Shown here piece by piece: positions 50,857 to 59,688 of a stretch of 64,000 nucleotides of DNA; the stretch's first letter is position 1; the number at the start of each line of letters is the position of its first letter. The stretch comes from Chitinophaga hostae. Its GTDB lineage: Bacteria; Bacteroidota; Bacteroidia; Chitinophagales; Chitinophagaceae. The stretch spans positions 62,001 to 126,000 of the forward strand of contig NZ_JAGTXB010000014.1 in the NCBI RefSeq assembly GCF_018224885.1, written 5' to 3'. The notes under the pieces are model-generated. The model searched no databases, was not told the origin of the DNA, and was given only the letters and a program-made list of their open reading frames with translations. The position numbers and the translations under genes are program-made.

Positions 50857-53379
50857 TTAAAACAACCTGGTGGTTTGCCGTCTCGTATCATTTGTTAGCG
50901 GCCATAACCTTGCTTTACCCTCTTTCGCTGCGGGTGCTTTTACACGGCGTTCTGCCAGCAGGTGACTTTCAAACCCACTCGTTTTACTGTAAGTAATCGT
51001 AATTTTTTTCCCCGCGTAGGGCAACAGGTCTATCGATACCATGTTCCATTCGTGTGCTTTGCTGCTGGGCATACCGGTAACGGCGTAAGAAGAAAAGCTA
51101 TTGATGGCGGCTTTATTACTGCGTGTAGTCTTTACCGTATTTCCACCGATCTGAACAGTGGGCACTTCGGGGTAACCGATGAGCAGCAGGTCACAGCGGC
51201 CTTTCACGTTGGCCGGTACGTCCAGTATGGTGGTATTTCCGGTTGTCCGGAAATTTATTTTTCCCGGAGAAGCAATACTGCTGCCGGCTTTCCCTTTCTC
51301 AAATTCAAAAGCCATGGTAGCATAACCGGGGAGGAGTATGCGAATCGTTTTACCGGAAACAAACGTCTGCGGATATACGTCCTGGTAAGGAAACACTACG
51401 GCAGCATGATAAGCTGCACCGAATGCAGCGGGAAAATTGGTGCTGCGGTCGAAAGGGATAACCAGTTCCTGCGGCGCGGCCTGTGTGTTACGGGCTACCA
51501 GCACGCCTTTTTCACCGTCCCATCCCATATAGCCGTATGCGTTACCTTCGTCGGGCCGTCCTCCAATAAACACGGTATTATTCAGCGCTGCCCGATGAGA
51601 TGCCGCCCAGTTATTGACCGTACAGAGGGCTTTCCATTCATCGGGGCTCATTACTTCAGGAGAAATGTACCATTCTTTCAGGAGGGTACCGCGGCCATAA
51701 TGCATGAGCACATATTCCAGCCAATCCTGTAAGTTATCCTCTCTGCTTTCCATGCGGCCATCGGATGTTTTGATGATGCCATGTGTCATCAGCCTGGAAA
51801 TGGGTACCAGCGGCCTGTCGGCAGGATTGCCAAACATGCGCCAGATATAGGTATCCCGGTCGGTGCTTGCGGTAGCACGGGTAGAGAGTTCCGGCCAGTT
51901 GCCGTTGGTGCCGTCATCGCCGGATAACATCCAGAGGTAATCGGCATACATCAGCCAGTATGGCGAAAACCAGATCCAGTTGGTGAGGTTCTGATAAATT
52001 TCCGGGTTTACTTTGCGGGTGGCCAGCAGGATGTCAATAGCGGCATCCAGGTTGGCTTCATGCCCGTGCCGGTCCGTGGCAGGGTGGCTGTTGCCTTCAC
52101 CCAGGTCACTCAGCTCGTTGAAGTCATGTTTGTAATAGATCGCGTGGGTTTGCCGGATAATGTCCGGGATCTGCTGCAGTAGTTTTGCCTTATTCTGCGG
52201 AGCGGATAAACTGAGGTACCTGCCATATTGTTTAAAATAATCGTTGGGTATAGCCTCTTTATATCCCTGTTGTTTGGCCCAGTTGATATCGTTCGTGTAG
52301 TTGTTGATGGCCAGCCACAAACCAAAGCCGGTGCCTTCTGCCTGGAGTTTGGCACTGAGTTTTTTTACATCTTCCAAACCGTTGGGGAAATATTTTGGCG
52401 ACGGATCCCATACCGATTTCCTGTTCTGCCATCCATCGTCCGCCACCATCGCATCCATTTTGATACCATAGGGGGTGATGGCTGTTTTGAATTCCCGCCA
52501 TATGTTGATCAGTCCGTCGCCGCTCAGGTCTTTTGCCCTGGGTTCAAACCAGTTGTTGTAATGGAGGAAGGAGCGGGGCGCCTTCCATAAAGTCGACAGA
52601 TACTGCATGAATGCCTGTTCTACCGATCCGTTTTCTTCGCGGCAACCTGCCACCACTGTCTTGCTAAAAATATAATAATTGCTATCCGCCTGCTGTACAG
52701 CATACCCGGGAAAGTGCATCAGCCGTATCATACCTTTTACGGCTTTCTGCGCTATATCGCGGCCCTCCAGGTTGATGAAGCTGTAGTTGCCCACTTTGTC
52801 GTAATGCCTGGCATAGCTGGCGGGAGTGTTGCCATCACTGTGACGGGTATACGATGCGGGGTATTCCATGCCGAAAAACCATCTGCCATCAGCAAATACA
52901 GGTTCTCCTCTTCCTCCGCCGGTAGCCGTTTGGCTGATCACAAAACGCTCCGCTTCGAGCCGGTCGATGGTGGCGGGTTGTTGGTAACGCAGTACCAGTT
53001 TCTTCCTGCTGTATGCTTCCCCTTTTACAATATAGTACTGTATGAGCAGCTCGTTGGGCAGTACCGTGGAGGATTTCAGGGGTTTATAAGTGATTTCGAT
53101 AAATGAGGTATCCTGTTTATTGAATACATGGGGGGCATTCACTGCTTTGAAATCTGCAATGGAATAGCTGTTATCGGTATCCATGGGAAGGATATTCAAC
53201 TCTTCGCTTTTTACCGGGAGCGTAACATGTTGGCGCAGGTCGGTAAAAGCCGTGGTACGCCATACCTGGCCATCGAAGGACAGGGTCCTGGAAAAACGGT
53301 CGTTGCGAAGGGAAATATCCTGTGCCTGTAAGATAACAGGAAAGCCACAAAGCCATAGGGCCAGGTGCAGTTTTTTCAT
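50857..53379 (-). CDS. Secreted clan GH-D glycosidase (GH36-like, probable alpha-galactosidase type)
   Basis: An 840-residue exported enzyme (signal peptide MKKLHLALWLCGFPVILQAQ). Domains: N-terminal beta-supersandwich (~22-255), (beta/alpha)8 barrel (~265-590) with NNWFEP, MVADDGW, the likely nucleophile Asp419 in IYYKHDFNEL and acid/base region Asp488/Asp489 in MLSGDDG, then a C-terminal beta domain with an extra ~130-residue sandwich. The barrel motifs fit clan GH-D, closest to GH36, though the KHD version is unusual compared with the common K-W-D. Alpha-galactosidase or alpha-N-acetylgalactosaminidase activity is possible. It is not near a SusC/SusD pair and has its own promoter. Confidence 0.85.
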   Translation of the reverse strand: MKKLHLALWLCGFPVILQAQDISLRNDRFSRTLSFDGQVWRTTAFTDLRQHVTLPVKSEELNILPMDTDNSYSIADFKAVNAPHVFNKQDTSFIEITYKPLKSSTVLPNELLIQYYIVKGEAYSRKKLVLRYQQPATIDRLEAERFVISQTATGGGRGEPVFADGRWFFGMEYPASYTRHSDGNTPASYARHYDKVGNYSFINLEGRDIAQKAVKGMIRLMHFPGYAVQQADSNYYIFSKTVVAGCREENGSVEQAFMQYLSTLWKAPRSFLHYNNWFEPRAKDLSGDGLINIWREFKTAITPYGIKMDAMVADDGWQNRKSVWDPSPKYFPNGLEDVKKLSAKLQAEGTGFGLWLAINNYTNDINWAKQQGYKEAIPNDYFKQYGRYLSLSAPQNKAKLLQQIPDIIRQTHAIYYKHDFNELSDLGEGNSHPATDRHGHEANLDAAIDILLATRKVNPEIYQNLTNWIWFSPYWLMYADYLWMLSGDDGTNGNWPELSTRATASTDRDTYIWRMFGNPADRPLVPISRLMTHGIIKTSDGRMESREDNLQDWLEYVLMHYGRGTLLKEWYISPEVMSPDEWKALCTVNNWAASHRAALNNTVFIGGRPDEGNAYGYMGWDGEKGVLVARNTQAAPQELVIPFDRSTNFPAAFGAAYHAAVVFPYQDVYPQTFVSGKTIRILLPGYATMAFEFEKGKAGSSIASPGKINFRTTGNTTILDVPANVKGRCDLLLIGYPEVPTVQIGGNTVKTTRSNKAAINSFSSYAVTGMPSSKAHEWNMVSIDLLPYAGKKITITYSKTSGFESHLLAERRVKAPAAKEGKARLWPLTNDTRRQTTRLF

Positions 53380-53407
53380 TGTTCAGTTTTTTATGGATGC
53401 GATGTTC

Positions 53408-53415
53408 CAAAGATA
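53408..53415 (-). promoter_or_regulatory. -7 box of the GH36-like gene
   Basis: TATCTTTG on the minus strand fits TAnnTTTG, 28 bases before the ATG at 53379. A -33 box is not evident. Confidence 0.4.
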
Positions 53416-53590
53416 ACTGTTCATGAAAAGAGGAATGATAGCATTTTCGCAGATGATGGCCACATTTTTGCCAAAACCTTGCTGCTTCGTAATTGACAGG
53501 CATTGTGTTTCTTCCTGTTCCTGCTTTTCAGGTATTACAAATCAAATGTAATGATTTAAATTGTGTGATATTAACCATCATCTTTACGTC

Positions 53591-54883
53591 GTGAAATGTA
53601 AATTACTCATATTGTTTGCCCTGTTAACCTGCAGCACTAACGTATTAACCGCTCAAGCAGATAAATGGACCGGTGTATGGCGCACCACCGCCAAACCCTA
53701 TGCCGCCGGCAGCACTATCACCATGGAACTGAATATTGGCGAGCCGTTACAGGGAATGTTATACCCGGCTACCATCCTGCTGAAATATGGGGCGTTCACT
53801 GGCCGGTACGAATTGTTGCTGGCCAGGAAAACAGATGGACAGCTGGGTATTGGCCGTAATAAATATCCCTTGCAGGAAACACCCTACAAGCTGGGTATCT
53901 GGATGTGGTATCTCAATGGCACGCTGGACTACCAGGATGGGAAAATATCCCTGCATCGCATGTGGATAGATAAGTTCGATATCTGGATGCATGGACTGTA
54001 TAGTGAAGATGAAATATTTGTGAGTTCAAAAGTAGAGTTGCGCGATTTTCTGTACCGGAAAAATATGACGCTGACCAAAACAGGAAACGCGCCACTGGCC
54101 GATTCCAGCGTGCAGCGGATACTTTACCCCGAAAAGAACAAGGTGTATTTTGGTATTTATCACAGTATTGTGTCGAAAGACAGTCTGCTGGCGATGAACA
54201 TTGCAGACCAGGACCAGTACGATAAGGATACGGTGACCTTACTGCATAATAAAAAGGCCATTTTTACCAGGGAGCAGATCAATGATCATAACCGCAGTTT
54301 CAGCGAGCGCCTGGATACCGGTAAAAACATCTTTATCTTTTTTGCGGATAACTATGGCGGGTTGCCGCCTAATACGGGTCTTTTGCGGACTACTATCGAC
54401 GGTAAGGTGCATGATTTTGATTTTAGTGAAAGGGCCAATGCCTATGCTACTTTCCTGGTAGCCGATATCTATCATGCGCCCGCAACCGGAAGGGACACAA
54501 TATCCCATAATGTGACAAATGCCAGCGACACGATGACCAGCAACGTGATCAAAAGGGAAACTGTGCCGGTAGCCACTATTCCCGTAAATACCGCAGATAT
54601 TGTATTGGAGTTGCGCGACACAAAGGTGCAGGATGGCGACAGCATCTCGTTGTCTTTAAACGGGCAATGGGTAGCGAGGGGCTTTCCTGTTAAAACCGTT
54701 GTGCAGGAGATCCGTATCCATTTACAGCCCGGAGAAAATATCCTGTTGTTCACCGCCGACAATCTTGGCGCTATACCGCCAAATACCGCTGAACTGCGTA
54801 TCCGCTACGGCCGGAAAACCCGGACATTTAACCTGAGCACGGATATGCGACGGAATAATGAAATCAAATTACTACTGGAATAG
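53591..54883 (+). CDS. Secreted protein with a duplicated C-terminal domain, unknown function
   Basis: A 430-residue exported protein. The GTG at 53591 gives a clean signal peptide (MKCKLLILFALLTCS...LTAQ); a TTG at 53561 is an alternative. The first ~180 residues are unique. Two copies of a beta domain follow, each ending in a shared pattern: FFADNYGGLPPNTGLLRTT (about residue 250) and LFTADNLGAIPPNTAELRI (about 395). The domain is recognisable in other Bacteroidota secreted proteins from memory but has no firm name. Expression is divergent from the GH36 gene, which could point to a related role in the envelope; this is only positional. Confidence 0.78.
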   Translation: MKCKLLILFALLTCSTNVLTAQADKWTGVWRTTAKPYAAGSTITMELNIGEPLQGMLYPATILLKYGAFTGRYELLLARKTDGQLGIGRNKYPLQETPYKLGIWMWYLNGTLDYQDGKISLHRMWIDKFDIWMHGLYSEDEIFVSSKVELRDFLYRKNMTLTKTGNAPLADSSVQRILYPEKNKVYFGIYHSIVSKDSLLAMNIADQDQYDKDTVTLLHNKKAIFTREQINDHNRSFSERLDTGKNIFIFFADNYGGLPPNTGLLRTTIDGKVHDFDFSERANAYATFLVADIYHAPATGRDTISHNVTNASDTMTSNVIKRETVPVATIPVNTADIVLELRDTKVQDGDSISLSLNGQWVARGFPVKTVVQEIRIHLQPGENILLFTADNLGAIPPNTAELRIRYGRKTRTFNLSTDMRRNNEIKLLLE

Positions 54884-54932
54884 GCTCGATAAATTCAGGT
54901 TATTTCATAGTAGTTAAAATGAGCATATTTCA

Positions 54933-54940
54933 TAGCTTTG
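54933..54940 (+). promoter_or_regulatory. -7 box upstream of the PH-domain gene
   Basis: TAGCTTTG fits TAnnTTTG, 71 bases before the ATG at 55011. A 9-base direct repeat (ATTTCATAG) occurs at about 54902 and 54926, the second overlapping the box. A GC-rich palindrome CGCCCCGGGGCG lies in the predicted leader. Confidence 0.4.
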
Positions 54941-55010
54941 CCGTCGTAGTATTTTAATTTCTAACCATTTTGCACGCCCCGGGGCGGCATATTTTTTTAA
55001 TAAGAAAATT

Positions 55011-55391
55011 ATGGGATTTTTTTCGGGACTGCTGGGAAATGCAGGTGAGGTGAGCCAGGAGCAGCTGATGAAGGATTATAGTAAGTTGCTGATTGCATCA
55101 GAAACAATAGAACTTGGGTTTAAACTGATCCGGGATACGTTTATTTTCACGAACAAGCGCCTCATCCTGATCGACAAGCAAGGCATCACCGGCAGCAAAA
55201 CAGAATACAGGAGTATTACCTATAAAAGTATTTCCCGGTTCAGTGTGGAAACGGCGGGCACTTTTGATTTGGATGCGGAGCTGAAGATCTGGATCTCCGG
55301 TGAGCAGCAGCCGAGTATTGTTAAGCAGTTCACTAAATCGGTGAACGTGTATGAAGTGCAGAAGGTGCTGGCATTTTATGTGTTGGGTTAA
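55011..55391 (+). CDS. PH domain-containing protein
   Basis: A 126-residue cytoplasmic protein that is essentially one bacterial pleckstrin-homology domain (PF08000-like): IELGFKLIRDTFIFTNKRLILID is the signature, followed by YRSITYKSISRFSVETAG. The function of such domains in bacteria is mostly unknown; the Bacillus homologue YvlB/YxkO-type role is not implied. The stop overlaps the next ATG by one base (TAATG), so the membrane protein downstream is translated with it. Confidence 0.88.
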   Translation: MGFFSGLLGNAGEVSQEQLMKDYSKLLIASETIELGFKLIRDTFIFTNKRLILIDKQGITGSKTEYRSITYKSISRFSVETAGTFDLDAELKIWISGEQQPSIVKQFTKSVNVYEVQKVLAFYVLG

Positions 55392-55876
55392 TGGAAGCAG
55401 ACGATACATCGATTTTTGACAAGGAATTTATCCGGGAAACCTGGATACGTCGCCGGCAGTTGATGCCGGTGGCATTACGCATGTATGTATGGTTTTTATT
55501 GATTATCACTCCGGTCTCATTGGCTGCTCGCGGTTGGGCACATTATAAATATAGTTCGTTTCCCAATCTGACTGCTGTTGATTGGGTTGAATTGACTTTA
55601 GGGGCCGCGGGTATTTGTTTGAGTATAGCCCATTTTCTGGCAGCCCTTTTTCTTCTGCTCGAAAAAAAATGGGCAGTCCGGTTTGCTATACTGCCAACAG
55701 TTGCTACCATTCTGCTTAGTGGTTATTCTATGGTGCAGATGAATTTGTCGGGTGTGGTAGCGTTGGTGCTGATAATGAATATTGTTTTTTTATTACTGGA
55801 TCTTTTTTTTCTCTTGATGTTGTTGAGAATAAGGAAGGATTGGGAAACAAAGGCTTTATCCCGCAAAGGAATATAA
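55391..55876 (+). CDS. Small integral membrane protein, unknown function
   Basis: A 161-residue protein with about four hydrophobic helices (MYVWFLLIITPVSLAARGW; LGAAGICLSIAHFLAALFLLL; FAILPTVATILLSGYSM; LVLIMNIVFLLLDLFFLLMLL) and no signal peptide. The N-terminus (ETWIRRRQLMPVALR) is charged and probably cytoplasmic. No family is recognised. It overlaps the PH-domain gene by one base, so the pair may form a membrane-associated complex. A strong bidirectional terminator follows. Confidence 0.75.
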   Translation: MEADDTSIFDKEFIRETWIRRRQLMPVALRMYVWFLLIITPVSLAARGWAHYKYSSFPNLTAVDWVELTLGAAGICLSIAHFLAALFLLLEKKWAVRFAILPTVATILLSGYSMVQMNLSGVVALVLIMNIVFLLLDLFFLLMLLRIRKDWETKALSRKGI

Positions 55877-55879
55877 ACG

Positions 55880-55912
55880 TAGGACAAAATGAGGGTGCCT
55901 CATTTTGTCCTA
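55880..55912. terminator. Bidirectional terminator
   Basis: A perfect 15-pair stem: TAGGACAAAATGAGG at 55880-55894 and its complement at 55898-55912, loop GTG. It lies exactly between convergent genes (membrane protein + and response regulator -). Confidence 0.88.
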
Positions 55913-55924
55913 AAAATTTGTCGT

Positions 55925-56560
55925 CTACACCAATCCCTGCTGAGTGGCCAGTTTGATCAGCGACGCTACATTTTTTGCCTGAAATTTTTGTATCAGATTT
56001 TTGCGATGCGTTTCAATGGTCAGCGGACTTAAGTTAAGCTGTTGCGCGATATCAGGTGTGGTTTTGCCGTCGGCGATCAGGTGCAGTATTTCCTTTTCCC
56101 TTTTGGTGAGCTGGGGGGCACCTTTTAATTCGCTTACAGAGGGGCGGGCCATAATTTCCCGGGCGGCCTTGCTGAAAGTGACTAACCCGTTGAGGGCTTC
56201 CTGTATACAGGCTATTAATTCTTCCGAAGAAATATTTTTCAGCAGGTAGCCGGTGGCGCCATGCTGGATCATTTGTAAGATCATGCTGCGCTCGGAGTGA
56301 TTACTGAGTGCCAGTACATGCGTGGCGGGCGACATCTCCTTGACTTCCTTACACAGTTCAATACCATTTACATCCGGGAGGGTGATATCGAGTAAAAGCA
56401 CGTCTACCTTATTTTCTTTCAGGAAAGAAATAAAAGCCGACCCGGTGGTAAAACAACCCGTGATCTCTATTTCCTTCACATTTGCCAGTAGTTTCTGCAG
56501 GCCTTCCAGTACAATAGGATGGTCGTCTACAATCGCGAGTGTGGTTCGTTTAGTCAACAT
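55925..56560 (-). CDS. NarL/LuxR-type response regulator
   Basis: A 211-residue two-component response regulator. Receiver domain at ~5-120 with the acidic pair in IVDDHP and phospho-acceptor Asp58 in VLLLDITLPDVNG; LuxR-type helix-turn-helix at ~145-211 (LTKREKEILHLIADGKTTPDIA; LSPLTIETHRKNLIQK). It overlaps the sensor kinase gene by 11 bases, so the pair is cotranslated and almost certainly functions together. Target genes are not evident. Confidence 0.95.
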   Translation of the reverse strand: MLTKRTTLAIVDDHPIVLEGLQKLLANVKEIEITGCFTTGSAFISFLKENKVDVLLLDITLPDVNGIELCKEVKEMSPATHVLALSNHSERSMILQMIQHGATGYLLKNISSEELIACIQEALNGLVTFSKAAREIMARPSVSELKGAPQLTKREKEILHLIADGKTTPDIAQQLNLSPLTIETHRKNLIQKFQAKNVASLIKLATQQGLV

Positions 56561-58559
56561 GTAGCTCTATATTTATGGTAGTTCCTTCATTGGGAACCGA
56601 GTCAATATCAATTTTTCCTTTCAGAAATCCAACCCTGTTTTTAATATTACTTAAGCCGATACCTTTTACCTGCTCGGTGGCTTGTGTGTCGAAGCCTTTG
56701 CCGTTATCTTCCTGGGTAATAAAAAACAGGCTGCCGTCCTGGCTGCATTGTAATATAATGTTGGTAGCCTGCGCATGTTTAACGGCATTGGACAGCAGTT
56801 CCTGGACAATGCGGTAAATATGGATCTGTACTTCTTCCCGCAGGGTATCAGCTATATTCAGGGCCTGGAAACTAATGTGGGTGGTATCGCTCATCAGCGA
56901 CTCGCACAGGTCTTTCAGGGCGGTTTTTAAGCCGAATTTAAGCAGGTTTACCGGCATCATATTATGTGCAATACGGCGTAGTTCGGTGACTGAATGATCC
57001 AGTTGCAGGGTTATTTTTTCCAGTTCGTTGCGTTGATCCTGGGAGTAGGTATCTTCGATTTGCGCGGATAAATTGATTTTAGCGCCTGCCAGCATGCCAC
57101 CAAGACCATCGTGCAGGTCACGGGCGAGCCGGCGGCGTTCCTGCTCTTCTCCCTGTAATACGGCCTGGCTGAACTGGAGTTGTTGCTGCTGTGCCATTTC
57201 GTTCAGGTGTTGCTGATAGCTCAGTTCTTTTTGCGCCAGCAATTTTTTCTTATCATTATAGATGATGAGGGCAAACACCAGAACGATCAGTAAAAAAAGG
57301 CTGGCTGATCCCAGCAGCCAGGTAACCAGCCTGGCATTTTTGGCGGCCAGGGCTTCCTGTACGCGCTGGGCTTTCAGGGCATTGATCTCTTTTTGTTTTT
57401 CTGCGTCCCGGTATTTTATTTCAAGGGCGTGTACATCATTTTTCAACTGGGTTTGCGACAGGCTGTCGCTTAACTCGCTGTAGCGTTTCATCCATTCATA
57501 GGCAGGCGCCCATTGCTTCAGGCCTTCGTAGGTAGCCGCCATGCCATAATACAGCTGTATGCGGTTAGATGTTAATGTTATCATCATCTCCTGCGTGAGC
57601 AGGTAGTTGAGCACTTCTTTGGCCTGCACATAGTTTTTATCGTTGTAGTAGGCATAGAATTTTTGCATCAGCAAACGTAGCTCTTCATAGTGCAGGCCCA
57701 GTTTTTTGGCGAGAGTAACGCCTTTCTCCAGGCTGGCCAGCGCATTTTTATACTGTCCGGGTACCGTTTGTCCTTCCACGGTATAGTACATCCCTTCGGC
57801 TGCATAATAGTCCAGGTAGTACGTTGAATCGGAGTAGGCTGCCAGTATGGGCCGTACGCTATCCAGCGCGGCTTTGGCTTTCGGGTTCTTCCCGGAGAGG
57901 GAATAGGTTTCTGCAATGGTATGATAGGCATCGATCAGTTCCGGTAAAGGGTTGCTGGAGGCCTTTAATGTTTCAATGGCTTTCAGACAGTAGGTTTCGG
58001 CTTTGTCGTACTGGCCGGCATTTTTAAATACGATACAGAGACCGAGGTAATTTTTTCCCACCAACGTTTTGTTGCCGGAGGCTTCTGCCAAGGGAATGGA
58101 TTTGTTCAGTATAATATCCGCAAATGCTTTGTAGTCGTCTTTTCGCTGCGCTATTCTGCCGTAACCGTACCAGGCTTTGGCGCGGAACAGGAAAGCCTCT
58201 TTGGTCTTGTATTTACTGAGCAGGGTATCTGCCAGCATAAAACTTTCCTGGCTTTTGTCCGACTTCCTGATATCGAGCAGGTAACCGTTGTAATAATGAT
58301 ATATTGCCTGTAAGTAGGGAGTCTTTTTACTTTCCTGCATGCCCGCTTCCAGGTACTTCATTGCTTTGAGGGTATCTTTCGGCGCCCAGTATTCAGACAG
58401 CGAGAAATTGGCCCTGCCCCGGGCACTGTCAGATGCAGCTGTACCAAGCAGATGTTCCAGGCTGTCCACCAGTTTGCGTTCGCGCGGTGTTGCCGGCGCC
58501 TGGCCCTGGCACCATAGGGTTACTGACAGCAGCAATAAAAGGGAAAACAATTTTCTCAT
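56550..58559 (-). CDS. TPR-containing sensor histidine kinase (HisKA_3 type)
   Basis: A 669-residue membrane kinase. Signal peptide at the start (FSLLLLLSVTLWCQGQ), about seven periplasmic TPR-like helical repeats (~25-375), a coiled segment, one membrane helix (~411-434) and a cytoplasmic kinase. The phospho-acceptor is His483 in RRRLARDLHDGLGG, typical of HisKA_3; the ATPase part has LSNAVKHAQAT (N box) and GKGFDTQ...GIGLSNIKNRV (G boxes). Such TPR kinases are common in Bacteroidota and pair with NarL-type regulators, as here. The signal sensed by the TPR part is unknown. Confidence 0.93.
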   Translation of the reverse strand: MRKLFSLLLLLSVTLWCQGQAPATPRERKLVDSLEHLLGTAASDSARGRANFSLSEYWAPKDTLKAMKYLEAGMQESKKTPYLQAIYHYYNGYLLDIRKSDKSQESFMLADTLLSKYKTKEAFLFRAKAWYGYGRIAQRKDDYKAFADIILNKSIPLAEASGNKTLVGKNYLGLCIVFKNAGQYDKAETYCLKAIETLKASSNPLPELIDAYHTIAETYSLSGKNPKAKAALDSVRPILAAYSDSTYYLDYYAAEGMYYTVEGQTVPGQYKNALASLEKGVTLAKKLGLHYEELRLLMQKFYAYYNDKNYVQAKEVLNYLLTQEMMITLTSNRIQLYYGMAATYEGLKQWAPAYEWMKRYSELSDSLSQTQLKNDVHALEIKYRDAEKQKEINALKAQRVQEALAAKNARLVTWLLGSASLFLLIVLVFALIIYNDKKKLLAQKELSYQQHLNEMAQQQQLQFSQAVLQGEEQERRRLARDLHDGLGGMLAGAKINLSAQIEDTYSQDQRNELEKITLQLDHSVTELRRIAHNMMPVNLLKFGLKTALKDLCESLMSDTTHISFQALNIADTLREEVQIHIYRIVQELLSNAVKHAQATNIILQCSQDGSLFFITQEDNGKGFDTQATEQVKGIGLSNIKNRVGFLKGKIDIDSVPNEGTTINIELHVD

Positions 58560-58648
58560 AAAGGCAAAATAATAACAATTGCGGACACAATATATTCCTG
58601 CTCTAAAATACCTGAAAACAGGGAGATGTAAACACCGGTATCCGGGTA

Positions 58649-58679
58649 TTGTCCGGCAATGTAGCTCAATTTATTTTTG
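58649..58679 (+). promoter_or_regulatory. Promoter upstream of the frameshifted small gene
   Basis: A TTG -33 element (58649-58651), 20-base spacer and TATTTTTG -7 box (58672-58679) form a full Bacteroidota promoter. The start would be near 58685, about 90 bases before the small gene. It lies in the 490-base gap 58560-59049, which otherwise shows only the small gene remnant. Confidence 0.5.
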
Positions 58680-58777
58680 CATCAATACTGTTGAATGTTA
58701 ACCGTAATATATTCCGGGAAACAGGGAAGCCGAAAACTGTTAGTGAAAGAGAGTAGGCATACTATCAATATCAAAAC

Positions 58778-58941
58778 ATGAAATTATTAAAAAAAGCTTT
58801 TGCTACCAGCGTTGCTGGTGGGTAGCCAGCGGCGCCGCCGGGTCTACACTTAAGGTGCAGATTTATGTAGATGATGTATTGAAAAAAGAAGGCACTTCTT
58901 CCGGTGCGGCCATGGCTGCTATTGCACAACACTATTTTTAA
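58778..58941 (+). pseudogene. Frameshifted small gene, unknown function
   Basis: From ATG 58778 the frame reads MKLLKKAFATSVAGG and stops at 58823-58825. One base shift at the GGG run restores a frame continuing VASGAAGSTLKVQIYVDD and ending TSSGAAMAAIAQHYF at 58941. Together this makes about 54 residues with a basic start, a small-residue segment and a beta-strand-like part, the look of a small secreted or signal-bearing protein. An intact promoter lies upstream. Whether the frameshift is real or a sequencing error cannot be decided here. No family is recognised. Confidence 0.4.
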
Positions 58942-59049
58942 CAGTCAATAGTGTGAAAGAGGAAGACACGCAAATATAGTATTTGGGGAACTCTGAATAA
59001 AAAACCAGTGAGGTACTGAGGATGCGGTACCATCACTGGTTTTCTCTTT

Positions 59050-59607
59050 TTATGACTTTGCGGGCTGATAGCATAACAGCATAACCCCTTTATCCAGCGT
59101 TTGTGTTTTAACCAGTTGTAACCCTGCCATATGCTCACTATCCTGGAAAAAACGTTTACCGCTCCCCATAATAACAGGATGCACCAGGAAGCGGTATTCA
59201 TCGATCAGGTTAGCTGCCGCCAGCGATTTGATGAGGTCGGCGCTGCCTTCTACCTGGATGTCCTTGCCCGGTGTTTCTTTGAGCCTTGCAATTTCATCCG
59301 CCACCTGGCTGTTAATGATAGTGGAGTTGTGCCAGTCCGCTTTCTGCAATGTGGTAGAAACAACATACTTAGGCGAGTTATTCAGCTGATCCGCAACGCC
59401 CATTTCATTGTTCTTCAGCGACGACCAGTAAGGCGCCAGCATTTCATAGGTTTTACGTCCAAAAATAAATGCGCCGGAATCCAGGATACCATCGCGGATG
59501 TAATTTCTTCTGTCTTCGCTGTCGTAAGGAGCAAACCATTGTCCCATTGATTCAGCATCAAATACGCCGTCCAGCGTTAACCAGGTAGAAACGATTATCT
59601 TTCTCAT
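59050..59607 (-). CDS. Dihydrofolate reductase family protein (RibD C-terminal-like)
   Basis: A 185-residue cytoplasmic reductase of the RibD-C/DHFR-like superfamily: MRKIIVSTWLTLDGVFDA start, FIFGRKTYEMLAPYW, then QVEGSADLIKSLAAANLIDEYRFLVHPVIMGSGKRFF, all typical. Stand-alone members are NADPH-dependent reductases of unknown substrate, not true folate enzymes. It is on the same strand as the AraC gene at 59689 and 81 bases from it. The beginning of a second, broken member of this superfamily is present at 31858. Confidence 0.9.
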   Translation of the reverse strand: MRKIIVSTWLTLDGVFDAESMGQWFAPYDSEDRRNYIRDGILDSGAFIFGRKTYEMLAPYWSSLKNNEMGVADQLNNSPKYVVSTTLQKADWHNSTIINSQVADEIARLKETPGKDIQVEGSADLIKSLAAANLIDEYRFLVHPVIMGSGKRFFQDSEHMAGLQLVKTQTLDKGVMLLCYQPAKS

Positions 59608-59688
59608 ATACTTGTTTTTTTATGATACAAAGTAACGACGGCCGTCAGCCAATTGATAGAACAAACCCGACAATTTTAGCGAAACGGG

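Noticed and set aside
50962..51732. Plus-strand open frame of 256 codons inside the GH36-like gene
   Set aside because: Antisense to a clear glycosidase; no family features and a composition typical of shadow frames.
58938..59201. Minus-strand frame of 87 codons overlapping the DHFR-like gene
   Set aside because: It overlaps the end of a well-supported reductase gene in another frame and has no recognisable features.
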